Positions 7,819 through 17,268 of a DNA stretch of 64,000 nucleotides are shown here, piece after piece. The notes under the pieces were generated by a model. The model saw only the letters and a program-made list of their open reading frames with translations, was not told where the DNA came from and did no database searches. The first letter of the stretch is position 1. Every line of letters begins with the position of its first letter. The stretch spans positions 558,001-622,000 of the forward strand of contig NC_012781.1 in assembly GCF_000020605.1 (NCBI RefSeq). Reading direction: 5' to 3'. The DNA is from Agathobacter rectalis ATCC 33656 (GTDB lineage: Bacteria; Bacillota; Clostridia; Lachnospirales; Lachnospiraceae). A program made the translations under genes and the position numbers.

Positions 7819-9393
7819 ATGGATCAGGAAAAGGTCATAGTCATAGACTTTGGTGGTCAGTACAATCAGCTTGTTGCGCGCCGTGTCCGCGAGTGCAACG
7901 TGTACTGTGAGATTTACTCATACAAAATAGACATTGAGAAAATCAAAGAAATGAATCCAAAGGGCATCATCCTTACAGGAGGTCCAAACAGCTGTTATGA
8001 AGAGAATTCTCCATCATACCGGAAAGAGCTGTTTGAGCTGGGAATACCGGTGCTTGGCATCTGCTACGGTGCACAGCTTATGATGCATAAATTAGGCGGA
8101 AAGGTAATCACACCGGAGGTTGGAGAGTATGGAAAGACAGAAATCACATATTCTGCAAACGGCGTGATGTTCAAGGATTTGCCATCAGAATCAGTATGCT
8201 GGATGAGTCATTTCGACAGAATTGCAGAAGCAGCACCGGGCTTTGAGGTAGTTGCGCACACTGCAGACTGTCCAATAGCCGCAACACAGAATGTTGAGAA
8301 GAAATTATATGCAGTACAGTTCCATCCGGAGGTACTTCACACCAAGAACGGAACACAGATGATTTACAATTTCGTCCGTGGTGTATGTGGATGTGCAGGC
8401 ACATGGAAGATGGATTCATTCGTCAAAAACACAATCGACGAAATCAGAGAGCAGGTCGGTGACGGCAAAGTGCTCCTTGCACTTTCGGGTGGAGTAGACT
8501 CATCAGTACTCGCAGCACTCCTTGCCAAGGCAATCGGCAAGCAGCTCACCTGCGTATTCGTAGACCACGGACTTCTCCGTAAGAACGAGGGCGATGAGGT
8601 AGAGGGCGTATTCGGCAAAGACGGTTCGTTCGACATCAACTTTGTCCGCGTCAACGCACAGGAGCGCTACTACAGCAAGCTTGCAGGCGTCACAGAGCCT
8701 GAGCGCAAGCGTAAAATCATCGGTGAGGAATTCATCCGTGTATTCGAGGAAGAAGCTAAGAAAATCGGAAAGGTTGACTTTCTTGCGCAGGGAACCATCT
8801 ATCCGGACGTAGTGGAGAGTGGACTCGGCGGAGAATCTGCAGTCATCAAATCACACCACAACGTAGGAGGTCTCCCGGAGCATGTCGATTTCAAGGACAT
8901 CGTGGAGCCACTTAGAAACCTCTTCAAGGACGAGGTACGCAAGGTCGGACTGGAGCTTGGATTACCTGATTATCTCGTATTCCGTCAGCCATTCCCAGGC
9001 CCGGGCCTTGGAATCCGTATCATCGGCGAAGTCACAGCCGAAAAGGTACGCATTGTCCAGGATGCAGACTGGATTTACAGAAGCGAAGTGGAAAAGGCAG
9101 CAAAAGAGTACAAAGAGGCCCACGGCGAGGAACCATCATGGATGCCAAACCAGTACTTTGCAGCCCTTACCAACATGCGTTCAGTAGGTGTCATGGGTGA
9201 TGAGAGAACATATGATTATGCCGTTGCAGTCCGTGCAGTCCGCACTGTGGACTTCATGACAGCCGAAGCCGCCGAGATACCGTTTGAGGTACTTCAGACA
9301 GTGATGAGCAGAATTATAAATGAGGTAAAGGGAGTCAATAGAGTATTCTATGATTTGACCAGTAAGCCACCGGGAACTATTGAGTTTGAATAA
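7819..9393 (+). CDS. guaA: GMP synthase (glutamine-hydrolysing)
   Basis: 524 residues. It converts XMP to GMP with ATP and glutamine in purine synthesis. The N-terminal class I glutamine amidotransferase domain has nucleophile Cys82 in GICYGAQ and the His/Glu of QFHPEV. The ATP-pyrophosphatase domain has the PP-loop LSGGVDSS, then [10 protein letters not shown] and the C-terminal dimerisation part ending KPPGTIEFE. The start at 7819 follows AGGAGG. The 3' end is the attachment site of the island array: the last 12 bases including the stop form the repeated core, so integration leaves the protein intact. Confidence 0.97.
   Translation: MDQEKVIVIDFGGQYNQLVARRVRECNVYCEIYSYKIDIEKIKEMNPKGIILTGGPNSCYEENSPSYRKELFELGIPVLGICYGAQLMMHKLGGKVITPEVGEYGKTEITYSANGVMFKDLPSESVCWMSHFDRIAEAAPGFEVVAHTADCPIAATQNVEKKLYAVQFHPEVLHTKNGTQMIYNFVRGVCGCAGTWKMDSFVKNTIDEIREQVGDGKVLLALSGGVDSSVLAALLAKAIGKQLTCVFVDHGLLRKNEGDEVEGVFGKDGSFDINFVRVNAQERYYSKLAGVTEPERKRKIIGEEFIRVFEEEAKKIGKVDFLAQGTIYPDVVESGLGGESAVIKSHHNVGGLPEHVDFKDIVEPLRNLFKDEVRKVGLELGLPDYLVFRQPFPGPGLGIRIIGEVTAEKVRIVQDADWIYRSEVEKAAKEYKEAHGEEPSWMPNQYFAALTNMRSVGVMGDERTYDYAVAVRAVRTVDFMTAEAAEIPFEVLQTVMSRIINEVKGVNRVFYDLTSKPPGTIEFE
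9379..9392 (+). repeat. attL core within guaA
   Basis: ATTGAGTTTGAATA is repeated identically at 27793-27806 and as GAGTTTGAATAA at 18733-18744. It contains the guaA stop codon. Confidence 0.85.
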
Positions 9394-9400
9394 AATATAA

Positions 9401-9440
9401 GAGCCAAGAAATGCCTATTTTACGGGCTTTCTTGGCTCTT
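9401..9440 (+). terminator. island-supplied terminator after guaA
   Basis: GAGCCAAGAAA (9401-9411) pairs with TTTCTTGGCTC (9428-9438), extended by GCC/GGC, then Ts. It replaces the guaA terminator displaced to 27817. Confidence 0.85.
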
Positions 9441-11090
9441 TCTATGTCTGGTGACAATCAAATGACAATACTTTTTTATTTTTGGATAGTATTTTCTTAA
9501 ATAAAGTTTTAAAATAATTATTCCATTTAATGTAAGCCACAATATTATACTAGTATTTTCTAATGTGAGATAAGGAATGTTATAAGGGTAAAACGAAAAT
9601 AACTTTCTAAATATAGTTAATGTTTCATACAATGATGGTAAGCCAAATATCAATGTTAGAATCAAACCACCAGTTGAAATGTAATTTTGAAAGCGTTCAT
9701 TTTTTTCTTGTTCATTTTGCTGTAGTATGTTATCTATAGCTATTTTTTTTGCAGATGTGATTTCGTGTTTGAAATAATGCGGCATCATTTTTTCTAAAAG
9801 GGCTGTTTGTTCGCTAACTGAACCATAGCAATTTTCTTGGAGTTCGGAGATAAACAATATATTTTTATTATACTCGATTCGTGTATCAGATAATTTTTTC
9901 ATAGATGCAATTTTATTGAAGTAGTCATTTGATTCATTGGTCTTTTTTAAGAGAATTATTATTAAAGCAAATTCAACATTTACACACAAATCTCGTGCTA
10001 GCTTATTGCATAAATTATAGTAGTCATTAAATGGGGTAAGTACAGAGGTTTTTGTTTCTGTCTTATAATCATCAGAGACGTAATCTGATATTGTTTTATC
10101 TATAAAAGAAAGACAACCACCAGTAGATTTAGCAATATATTTTACACCATGTCCTCCCCAACTGTGATTCTTTAGATATTCATCAGCATCTTTGCTATAG
10201 GTGGTATTGTTTCTGGAAGGAACTGGTGCACAAATTATTCTAAACAAATCTTCCTTCACATCGTTTGGAATAGAATTTATGTGTTGTGGTCTTCCGTCAA
10301 AATCTATTAATATTATATTTTTTAGCTCATTGGAATATGAAACCATGTCTATTTTAATATCATCAAGAAGATTACTTAAATAAAAGTTCTGGATGGAAGA
10401 TAGAGTCGTTTCGGAGTTGTAATTTTTTATGTTCCATTTATTTATAATTTTTGTGAGGAACCTATCATAATCATTTTCTAATAAAGGTTCAATGCAGGAA
10501 TCAAATATAGGTAGTTCCAGTTTTAATATTCCCATATTATTTTCAAAAAGATATATTAATGGGTATAGCCAAGTGAATTTTCCGTTTTCTAGTTCTATTT
10601 TGAGAGGAAGAAGAAGAAAGCGATCTTGCCGGTTGGTGAAATTGTGGCCATAAAATTTTAAAGAAATATCATATTCTTCTTGTAAACGTATGATTCTTTG
10701 ATTTAGTAGTTCTAGATCAGCATCTTTGATATAGAACTTTATTGAAGATTCACCACTTTCGATTTCTAACAATATATCATCGGGATTTATGGACATGGGG
10801 GCACATTTCATGGATTTATATTTTTGATAATCGCTCATTTTTAATATGCAAGGATTGTTCAGTGAGCTTGAAGCTTCAAATTCTTTTTTTATATCGTTAA
10901 AGGTTTCAACTAGAGAATAGCCTAAAGAGTCTATGACCTTTTGCTGATATTCATCTGTAAACAATAGTGGACTTTTTTCTATTTTTTTGTGAATCTGAGT
11001 ATAGGAATATTTATTATCAAATTTAAAAGGATAATAAAAGTGTAATTCACCATATGCTATTTTTTTGGTATTTGAATCTTGAGTGCTCAT
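9420..11090 (-). CDS. uncharacterised protein with two C-terminal membrane helices
   Basis: 556 residues, family not recognised. The first ~470 residues look soluble. A helical charged stretch (~440-475) precedes two membrane helices (ISTGGLILTLIFGLPSL and a segment near TSIILWLTLNGIIILKLYL) and a short basic tail. That layout, with a large cytoplasmic sensor before a membrane-disrupting end, is seen in some abortive-infection effectors, but nothing here proves it. The start at 11090 (AAGGCGG upstream) is preferred over the overlapping ATG at 11114. It follows the repressor gene in the same direction, so it may be expressed in the integrated state. Its 3' end enters the left attachment region, where the stop overlaps the terminator stem. 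Confidence 0.7.
   Translation of the reverse strand: MSTQDSNTKKIAYGELHFYYPFKFDNKYSYTQIHKKIEKSPLLFTDEYQQKVIDSLGYSLVETFNDIKKEFEASSSLNNPCILKMSDYQKYKSMKCAPMSINPDDILLEIESGESSIKFYIKDADLELLNQRIIRLQEEYDISLKFYGHNFTNRQDRFLLLPLKIELENGKFTWLYPLIYLFENNMGILKLELPIFDSCIEPLLENDYDRFLTKIINKWNIKNYNSETTLSSIQNFYLSNLLDDIKIDMVSYSNELKNIILIDFDGRPQHINSIPNDVKEDLFRIICAPVPSRNNTTYSKDADEYLKNHSWGGHGVKYIAKSTGGCLSFIDKTISDYVSDDYKTETKTSVLTPFNDYYNLCNKLARDLCVNVEFALIIILLKKTNESNDYFNKIASMKKLSDTRIEYNKNILFISELQENCYGSVSEQTALLEKMMPHYFKHEITSAKKIAIDNILQQNEQEKNERFQNYISTGGLILTLIFGLPSLYETLTIFRKLFSFYPYNIPYLTLENTSIILWLTLNGIIILKLYLRKYYPKIKKYCHLIVTRHRKSQESP
9452..9469 (+). repeat. TGACAAT doublet, left arm-type site of island A
   Basis: TGACAAT at 9452-9458 and 9463-9469 has an 11-bp period and begins 59 nt after the att core. 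The layout resembles Tn916 DR2 sites bound by the N-terminal domain of a tyrosine integrase. Confidence 0.6.
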
Positions 11091-11103
11091 ATTACATACC
11101 GCC

Positions 11104-11547
11104 TTATATATCATTTTGATTTTGAGGATATTTTGCTTTCCAGTCTAAATATTCTTTTTCTGTAATCTCTTCATTTCTGAATTTCTGGTACATATCAGCC
11201 CATGTTCCAATGTTGTCCAGCATATTTGAAGAATCATGTCCTTTGTCTTTAAACATGAGCTGTGGTACGCCGGATTCATCCCGGTAGGCGTGCAGACCAT
11301 ATTGATCCTCTAAAGCAAATAATGCGTGCATGACACTAACATAAGTATCAAAGTTTGGATCAGACATGGCGTATGGACTGATCTTTAATGAGTTTGCTAT
11401 TTTTTCTAATTGTTCTGATGATGGAAAACGATTCCCAAGTTCATAATTTCTAATTGCCGATTCGCTTAATCCGGACATGATTGCCAATTCTTTCTGTGTA
11501 TATCCTTGATCAATCCGGAATTTTCTTATTTTCTCACCTACTGTCAT
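11104..11547 (-). CDS. XRE-family (Cro/CI-type) repressor of island A
   Basis: 147 residues. The N-terminal HTH (GYTQKELAIMSGLSESAIRNYELGNRFPS) is typical of XRE regulators. The remainder, with AWAD/DWKAKYP-like sequence, is a domain common in integrative-element repressors. AAAGGAG lies upstream of the ATG. It is divergent from the excisionase-integrase operon across a region filled with near-palindromic sites at 11594-11701, so it most likely represses excision. Confidence 0.88.
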   Translation of the reverse strand: MTVGEKIRKFRIDQGYTQKELAIMSGLSESAIRNYELGNRFPSSEQLEKIANSLKISPYAMSDPNFDTYVSVMHALFALEDQYGLHAYRDESGVPQLMFKDKGHDSSNMLDNIGTWADMYQKFRNEEITEKEYLDWKAKYPQNQNDI

Positions 11548-11593
11548 AGGAAAACACTCCTTTGCTGATTGTTACTTAAAAGTATAACATAAA

Positions 11594-11701
11594 CAGTTCA
11601 AAAATGAAATACAAAAATAAACCGTTCATTTTTGAAATTATTCTATTGACAGTACGAAAATGAAATGTTATGATGCATATATACAGTTCGATAATGAACT
11701 G
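11594..11701 (+). promoter_or_regulatory. promoter of xis-int with four repressor operators
   Basis: TTGACA (11646-11651) and TATGAT (11669-11674), spacing 17, form a strong promoter towards the excisionase. Related GTTC-N5/6-GAA(C) sites lie at 11596, 11624, 11652 (inside the promoter spacer) and 11684-11701, the last a full palindrome (CAGTTC-GATAAT-GAACTG). They are probably bound by the divergent XRE repressor. Confidence 0.75.
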
Positions 11702-11723
11702 AAAAAGGAAAGGAGGGATATAG

Positions 11724-11912
11724 ATGGCTAGTAAATTATTTATATCAGCAAAAGAAGTAGCGAAAGAATTAGAAGTATCTGATTCCTATGCGTATCGTTT
11801 GATCCGTCAGTTAAATGCTGAATTGGAGCAAAAAGGTTTCGTTGTTGTCAAAGGAAAAATCAGCCGTAAATATTTTGAAGAACGAGTTTACGGTATGAAC
11901 GAAATGAAATAG
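11724..11912 (+). CDS. xis: excisionase-like winged-helix DNA-binding protein
   Basis: 62 residues. The helix-turn-helix ISAKEVAKELEVSDSYAYRLIRQLN is typical of small excisionase (MerR/AlpA-like) proteins in Firmicutes integrative elements, which bend att DNA and favour excision. A GGAGG ribosome-binding site precedes it. It is 14 nt before the integrase gene and downstream of the repressed promoter at 11646-11674. Confidence 0.82.
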   Translation: MASKLFISAKEVAKELEVSDSYAYRLIRQLNAELEQKGFVVVKGKISRKYFEERVYGMNEMK

Positions 11913-11926
11913 TAGGAGGTGATGTT

Positions 11927-13012
11927 TTGACAGTAATCAAAAACCAAAAGTCAAATACTTACGAGGTAAGAACCTATTATAAGGATTGGACCGGCGTAAG
12001 AAAGCAGAAGACGAAAAGGGGATTTAAACGTAAATGTGATGCCCAGGAATGGGAAAGAGCGTTTAAGTTAAAGGAGAATTTGAGTCTGGATATGTATTTT
12101 GAAGATTTCGTAGATCTTTATCTGAATGATATCAAATCCAGAATCAAATATAATACCTGGCTGACGAAAAAGCATATTGTAGAAAAAAAGATTCTCCCAT
12201 ATTTTTCGAAAAAGAAGTTGCAGGAAATAAAACCTTCCGATATTCGACAGTGGCAGAACACCATGATGAACTATCGGAATAAACAAGGAGAAGGCTATTC
12301 GCAGGTCTATCTAAAGACCATCCATAATCAGCTGAGTGCAATTTTGAATCATGCAGTTAATTTCTATGATTTGAAAAGCAATGCTGCACGCAAGGCTGGA
12401 TCTATGGGAAAAGAAAGAACAAAAGAGATGCTTTTCTGGACAAAAGAAGAGTATATGAAGTTTATTGAAGCGGTGGCGGATAAGCCAATTTCCTTTTATG
12501 CATTTGAAATCTTATATTGGTGTGGAGTGCGTATGGGAGAGTTGTTAGCGCTGACACCGGCAGATTTCGATTTTCAGGCTTGTACTATCCGAATCAATAA
12601 ATCTTATCAAAGATTAGAGGGGAAGGATATTATTACGGATCCTAAGACTACGAAGCGTAATCGCATGATCACCATGCCGGAATTTTTAAGCGAAGAATTA
12701 GAATCGTATATAGGAATGCTGTATGGTCTGAATGAAAATGACAGGATATTTCAAATTTCAAAAAGTTATCTTCACCATGAAATGGATCGTGGTGTGAAGC
12801 TGTCAGGAGTGAAGAGGATACGAATCCATGATTTACGACATTCTCATGTGTCGTTATTGATCAATATGGGATATTCTGCGGTGGCAATTGGAGAAAGGGT
12901 AGGACATGAAAGTGTGGAGATCACATATCGATATGCACATTTGTTCCCGACAATCCAAACAGAAATGGCGGAAAATCTAAATCAGGAAAGAGAGGAATAT
13001 CTGGATGAGTGA
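11927..13012 (+). CDS. int: tyrosine recombinase (integrase) of island A
   Basis: 361 residues, TTG start with AGGAGGTG 7 nt upstream. The N-terminal arm-binding domain is AP2-like (residues ~1-50, TYYKDWTGVRKQKTKRGF), followed by a SAM-like core-binding domain and the catalytic domain. Catalytic residues are visible: Arg in CGVRMGELLAL, HDLRHSH, His in GHESVE, and the nucleophile Tyr in TYRYAHL. It presumably recombines the GAGTTTGAATAA core at the guaA end, binding the 11-bp-period doublets with its N-terminal domain. It overlaps the next gene by 8 nt. It is the only integrase in the island array. Confidence 0.95.
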   Translation: MTVIKNQKSNTYEVRTYYKDWTGVRKQKTKRGFKRKCDAQEWERAFKLKENLSLDMYFEDFVDLYLNDIKSRIKYNTWLTKKHIVEKKILPYFSKKKLQEIKPSDIRQWQNTMMNYRNKQGEGYSQVYLKTIHNQLSAILNHAVNFYDLKSNAARKAGSMGKERTKEMLFWTKEEYMKFIEAVADKPISFYAFEILYWCGVRMGELLALTPADFDFQACTIRINKSYQRLEGKDIITDPKTTKRNRMITMPEFLSEELESYIGMLYGLNENDRIFQISKSYLHHEMDRGVKLSGVKRIRIHDLRHSHVSLLINMGYSAVAIGERVGHESVEITYRYAHLFPTIQTEMAENLNQEREEYLDE

Positions 13013-13208
13013 AAAAAATAGGGATAGCAAGAATCGGTGGCGTAATGTAACCATAGCATTTCGAATGTCTCCGGAAGAAGATGCAGAATTAGATTTAAGA
13101 GTGAAACTTTGTGGATATCAGACGAGACAAGAATATATCATTGAAAGCGTTTTACATCAAAAGGTCACAGCAGTAGGAAATCCATTGATGTTAGGATTAT
13201 TGATATGA
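13005..13208 (+). pseudogene. MobC-like mobilization protein, truncated
   Basis: 67 codons. The N-terminal ~60 residues (NVTIAFRMSPEEDAELDLRVKLCGYQTRQEYIIESVLHQ) match the ribbon-helix-helix plasmid mobilization proteins that usually follow the integrase in these elements. The frame then breaks into an unrelated GLLI tail. A relaxase tail follows at once, consistent with a deletion that removed the end of this gene and most of the relaxase. Confidence 0.75.
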
Positions 13209-13600
13209 TAGCTGCGGATGAGGATAGACTTGAGAGAGTCAGAGATAACATTGATGCAGCAGAGAATGAGTATGTTAAATATGCGGATATGATTACGGAT
13301 AAAAAGAATAAGCTGGAAATGCTTACTTCTAAAGAAAATGAACTGGTAGAGCGTACAAAAATTGCTGAGAATGTATATGATATGTTCCGACATGGTGGTG
13401 ATGACGATGTAAGGGAGAAACTTATTGATGTTATGTATGAGAACCAGAGACTTCAGAAGGAGAATAAGTCGTTAAAGGAGTTGTTGGAGAAGGCTTATGA
13501 TTTTATGAAGCAGTTTGTGATTGATGGGGTTAATCTGCTGGAGAAGTTTATGGAGAGTGTGAGGAAAGTGATGGAAAGACTTTCCCCAAAAACAAAATAA
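13205..13600 (+). pseudogene. relaxase C-terminal remnant
   Basis: 131 codons forming a coiled coil (DEDRLERVRDNIDAAENEYVKY through DVREKLIDVMYENQRLQKENKSLKELLE) and ending in a Phe/Met-rich helix. This resembles the C-terminal tail of mobilization relaxases of Clostridia elements. The N-terminal nuclease domain with its His triad is absent, so it cannot nick DNA. It overlaps the truncated MobC-like gene by 4 nt at the deletion scar. Confidence 0.65.
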
Positions 13601-13682
13601 AAACATCTGTTCGTGCAACAAAGTATTGACATTGTTATACTACGGATTTATGATTGATAATAGAAACGGAGGAACGGACATA

Positions 13683-13865
13683 ATGAGAAAATCAATTTCA
13701 ATCAGCATAAGAGTAAGTGAAGATGAGTTGGAAAAATTCAAAGAGGCTGCAAGACTGGAGGCATATGCTTCATATAGTGAGTTTGTTAGAAGAACGGCAT
13801 TAATAGAAGCTACAAGAATAATCAAGGAAAACAATGAAGGAGAAAATACCTATGAACATAATTAG
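13683..13865 (+). CDS. small ribbon-helix-helix protein (DUF1778/MobC-like)
   Basis: 60 residues from the ATG at 13683, which has GGAGG 9 nt upstream. [38 protein letters not shown] has the strand-helix-helix form of Arc/MetJ-type DNA binders, as in antitoxins and mobilization accessory proteins. It overlaps the start of the fused R-M gene by 14 nt, so the two are translationally coupled. A role as controller of the R-M gene is plausible but unproven. Confidence 0.75.
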   Translation: MRKSISISIRVSEDELEKFKEAARLEAYASYSEFVRRTALIEATRIIKENNEGENTYEHN

Positions 13866-15870
13866 TTTGTTTAGTGGATGTGGGGGATTAGATTTAGGAT
13901 TTGAAAGCGCTGGGTTTAATATTCCTGTTGCTAATGAATTTGATAAGACAATATGGGCTACATTCAAAGCTAATCACCCTAATACACATCTGATTGAAGG
14001 AGATATAAGACAAGTAACAAAAGAAGATATTGAACAGTATATAGATGGTGAAATTGATGGAATTATAGGTGGACCACCTTGTCAGTCATGGTCTGAAGCT
14101 GGATCATTGAAAGGTATTAAGGATGCAAGGGGACAGTTATTTTTTGATTATATAAGAATTCTTAAGGAATTTCAGCCTAAATTCTTTCTGGCGGAAAATG
14201 TTAGCGGAATGTTAGCTAATAGACATTCAGAGGCAGTACAGAACATACTCAATCTTTTCGATGGAGCAGGATATGATGTATCTTTTACACTTGTTAATGC
14301 AAAGGATTATGGTGTGGCTGAAGAAAGAAAAAGGGTATTTTATATAGGGTTTAGAAAAGACTTGAATATTGATTTTGGATTTCCTAAGGGGTCAACCAAA
14401 GAAGATGATAAGAAGATTACTCTTAGAGATATAATATGGGATTTACAGGATACAGCAGTGCCTTCAGGAGAAAAAAATCATCATAATCCAGAAGCAATCA
14501 ATAATAATGAGTATTACACAGGAGCATATTCTCCAATTTTTATGAGCCGAAACAGAGTGAAATCCTGGGATGAGCAAGCTTTTACAGTACAGGCATCAGG
14601 AAGACAATGTCAGTTACATCCACAGGCACCTAAGATGGTTAAGGTGGGGCAGAATGATTGCAGATTTGTAGAGGGCAAAGAACATCTTTATCGCCGAATG
14701 ACAATAAGAGAAGTAGCCAGAGTTCAAGGGTTTCCAGATAATTTTAAATTTATATATGAAGATACAAACACAGCTTATAAAATGATTGGAAATGCAGTTC
14801 CAGTTAATCTTGCATATGAAATAGCAGTAGCAATAAAGAAATACTTAGAGGGTAATAGTGCAGATGTGGTAGTAGATGATGATGTTATAGATGCAAAGGA
14901 GGTCAATGAGAAAAAAGTGAGTACAAAGAGTAATGATCAGGGAAGAGCATATGAATATGCGTGGATTAAAACACTTTATAAGGCATTGTGTGAAATGCGT
15001 AAAACAAAAATAGTTGATAATTCCAGCTTACATGCGAATGAAAAAGCATGGATGCTTATGGATGAGGAAATGCAGCAGACATTTATGATTTCTGCTGAAG
15101 CTGCAATTAATGAAGTACTTGAAATGGAGCCAAGATTATCAGAAAACGATAATGACGAACTGACATTAGAGTTTCAAAAAGATGGAGCTGGCGTTAAAGG
15201 CGATGTAAGAGATATTGTTATTCGCAGAGACGATATTGAATGGGAAATAGGATTAAGTATCAAGCACAATCACGATGCAGTTAAACACAGCAGATTAAGT
15301 CATAAACTGGATTTTGGCAAAGAATGGTTTGATATACCTTGTAGTAACGAATATTGGGGTGCGGTTAATCCAATATTTGATATGCTGAAAAGTGAAAAAG
15401 AAAATGGCTCACGATGGTCAGAAATAGTGCAGAAAGATGAAAATGTATATGTACCATTATTGCAGGCTTTTATGGATGAAGTTAATAGGGCATATAAAGA
15501 AGATAAGAATATGCCTGAAAAGATGATAGAATACCTTATAGGAAAAGAAGATTATTACAAGATAGTTAGTCATGACAGTAAACGACTTACATTGATTCAT
15601 ACTTTTAATATGCATGATACTTTAAATAAGTCGAGTAAGGATAAGGTTTCGGAAATTGAAGTTCCTGTGGTTGAATTACCGACAAGACTGATTGACATTG
15701 GATTTAAGCCGAAAAGTAATAATACTGTAGAAATGATTTTGGACAATGGATGGCAGTTGAGTTTTAGAATTCATAGTGCAAGTACAAAGGTAGAACCAAG
15801 TTTAAAATTCGATGTGCAGTTTATAAGTATGCCTGTGTCAGTATGCACTATCAAATGTGTATGGAAATAA
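13852..15870 (+). CDS. fused HaeIII-like C5 methyltransferase and restriction endonuclease
   Basis: 672 residues. Residues 1-~340 closely resemble M.HaeIII: motif [14 protein letters not shown], catalytic [19 protein letters not shown], the recognition segment [17 protein letters not shown], and [14 protein letters not shown]. From residue 356 ([14 protein letters not shown]) the protein is a HaeIII-family endonuclease with a PD-(D/E)XK core (GDVRDIVI...EIGLSIKHN). Both halves point to GGCC. In ordinary HaeIII systems these are two proteins. Here there is no stop between them, yet a perfect AAGGAGGT (14896-14903) precedes an in-frame GTG at 14917 (Val356) that would start the endonuclease alone. 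The start at 13852 is chosen for GAAGGAG; the ATG at 13834 lies upstream of it. Confidence 0.9.
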   Translation: MNIISLFSGCGGLDLGFESAGFNIPVANEFDKTIWATFKANHPNTHLIEGDIRQVTKEDIEQYIDGEIDGIIGGPPCQSWSEAGSLKGIKDARGQLFFDYIRILKEFQPKFFLAENVSGMLANRHSEAVQNILNLFDGAGYDVSFTLVNAKDYGVAEERKRVFYIGFRKDLNIDFGFPKGSTKEDDKKITLRDIIWDLQDTAVPSGEKNHHNPEAINNNEYYTGAYSPIFMSRNRVKSWDEQAFTVQASGRQCQLHPQAPKMVKVGQNDCRFVEGKEHLYRRMTIREVARVQGFPDNFKFIYEDTNTAYKMIGNAVPVNLAYEIAVAIKKYLEGNSADVVVDDDVIDAKEVNEKKVSTKSNDQGRAYEYAWIKTLYKALCEMRKTKIVDNSSLHANEKAWMLMDEEMQQTFMISAEAAINEVLEMEPRLSENDNDELTLEFQKDGAGVKGDVRDIVIRRDDIEWEIGLSIKHNHDAVKHSRLSHKLDFGKEWFDIPCSNEYWGAVNPIFDMLKSEKENGSRWSEIVQKDENVYVPLLQAFMDEVNRAYKEDKNMPEKMIEYLIGKEDYYKIVSHDSKRLTLIHTFNMHDTLNKSSKDKVSEIEVPVVELPTRLIDIGFKPKSNNTVEMILDNGWQLSFRIHSASTKVEPSLKFDVQFISMPVSVCTIKCVWK

Positions 15871-15883
15871 GGTGGTGCAAGTA

Positions 15884-16354
15884 TTGAGAAAAATGTTGTT
15901 AAGCTTCAGACCAGATGTGTATGAAAAAATAAAATCTGGTCTGAAGATATTCGAACACAGAAGAAATTTTCCAGATGAACCGATAATGGCATATATGTAT
16001 GTTAGTTCACCAGTAAAAGCGATTACGGGTATTGTTTATTTGGATAAAAGGCATTGCCTATCTGATTGGTTGGAAGAATATAAGGAAGATAGCAATGCCA
16101 TTGCCAGAATAAAAGAATATATGAAAACCTACCATTACAGATATGCGATGGAAATAGCTAAGTTTCAGGAAACATCTAAGATATCATTAGATGACTTGAG
16201 AAAGAATGTTCCGGGATTTGTAGCACCACAGATGTATATATATTTGGATGGTACAGAATTGTTGGAGTATATAGAGAGTAACTTAAAAATGATAGATTTG
16301 CAGGTAGAACATTCATTTGAAAGAATAGAGGCTTGTCAGGTTTGTGTGCATTAG
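15884..16354 (+). CDS. ASCH/PUA-like domain protein
   Basis: 156 residues from a TTG at 15884 with GGTGG 8 nt upstream; the ATG at 15893 is equally possible. LLSFRPDVYEKIKSGLKIFEHRR with a later VSSPVKAITGIVYL is the signature of ASCH domains, small beta-barrels of the PUA superfamily that bind RNA or modified nucleotides. Some of these domains occur beside R-M systems. It overlaps nothing and starts 13 nt after the M-R gene, so it is probably co-transcribed. It may read methylated or hydroxymethylated DNA, but that is inference. Confidence 0.75.
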   Translation: MRKMLLSFRPDVYEKIKSGLKIFEHRRNFPDEPIMAYMYVSSPVKAITGIVYLDKRHCLSDWLEEYKEDSNAIARIKEYMKTYHYRYAMEIAKFQETSKISLDDLRKNVPGFVAPQMYIYLDGTELLEYIESNLKMIDLQVEHSFERIEACQVCVH

Positions 16355-16389
16355 TTAGGCATTGTTAGAGAGGTGTGAATTAACGTTTT

Positions 16390-17229
16390 ATGGAATTTTT
16401 TTCAACAAGAAATAAAATTTTAAGTATAAATCCTAATGGATTGAGAAGTACAAGTATTCAGTTGCGAGAACGCATATGGAATGTATTTTATAAAGAAGAG
16501 TATGATTATTATGATACATTGGAGTATACGTCTTATACAACGGGAATAGAAGATATGATGTTGGAAATGGGAATTAAATATGAATTTCCAGCAAATAAAA
16601 TATACAAAAATCAGAATGCAGAAAAGTTGCATAAGCATGTGGTTCAATGTGAAGGTATGTGGTATAGAATATATGATTTTATTGAAAAATATCTTAGAGT
16701 GACTGATAGTGAAAAAACACAAAGGTTGACGATAGAATTCAATCGAATACTAGAAGAGGAAGTTGCTCCATACAGAATTTTAAATGGATTAGTTGTACCG
16801 ATTATTGGTAAAAGTGAATTGAACTCAATAGGTGAAACAATTGACTTGGAATATGAATCTGTTAGTAAACATATGACAAAGGCATTAGAGTTATATTCTG
16901 ATAGAAAAAAACCAGATTATGAAAATTCAGTAAAGGAATCAATAAGCAGTGTAGAGTCTATGTGTAGTATTATAACAGGACTATCAGGAGGTGCAGCGAC
17001 ATTAGGGAACACATTGAAAAAGTTAAAAGAGAATGGAGTGAATATACATCCGGCATTGGAAAATGCATTTAAGCAGTTGTATGGATATACTTCAGATTCA
17101 GGTGGAATAAGGCACGGAAGTATTGAATTTGTTAATGTGGCAAGTGAAGATGCGAAGTATATGTTAGTGTCATGTTCAGCTTTTGTAAATTATTTGACGG
17201 AAAAATGGATAAAATACAATTTAAAATGA
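16390..17229 (+). CDS. AbiJ-like abortive infection protein
   Basis: 279 residues. The second half (KPDYENSVKESISSVESMC, SGGAATLGNTLKKLKE, IHPALENAFKQLYGYTSDSGGIRHG, AKYMLVSCSAFVNYL) is the C-terminal module typical of AbiJ-family proteins. It has the helical R-x4-6-H-like feature (GGIRHG) of HEPN ribonucleases. The N-terminal half is AbiJ_NTD4-like at best. Such proteins halt the cell during phage infection, probably by cutting RNA. The ribosome-binding site (GAGAGGTG) is unusually far upstream. It is followed 39 nt later by the EEP-fold gene. Confidence 0.7.
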   Translation: MEFFSTRNKILSINPNGLRSTSIQLRERIWNVFYKEEYDYYDTLEYTSYTTGIEDMMLEMGIKYEFPANKIYKNQNAEKLHKHVVQCEGMWYRIYDFIEKYLRVTDSEKTQRLTIEFNRILEEEVAPYRILNGLVVPIIGKSELNSIGETIDLEYESVSKHMTKALELYSDRKKPDYENSVKESISSVESMCSIITGLSGGAATLGNTLKKLKENGVNIHPALENAFKQLYGYTSDSGGIRHGSIEFVNVASEDAKYMLVSCSAFVNYLTEKWIKYNLK

Positions 17230-17268
17230 CGGGATATTTTATATGTCTAGATAAATTGGTGAGTATGT

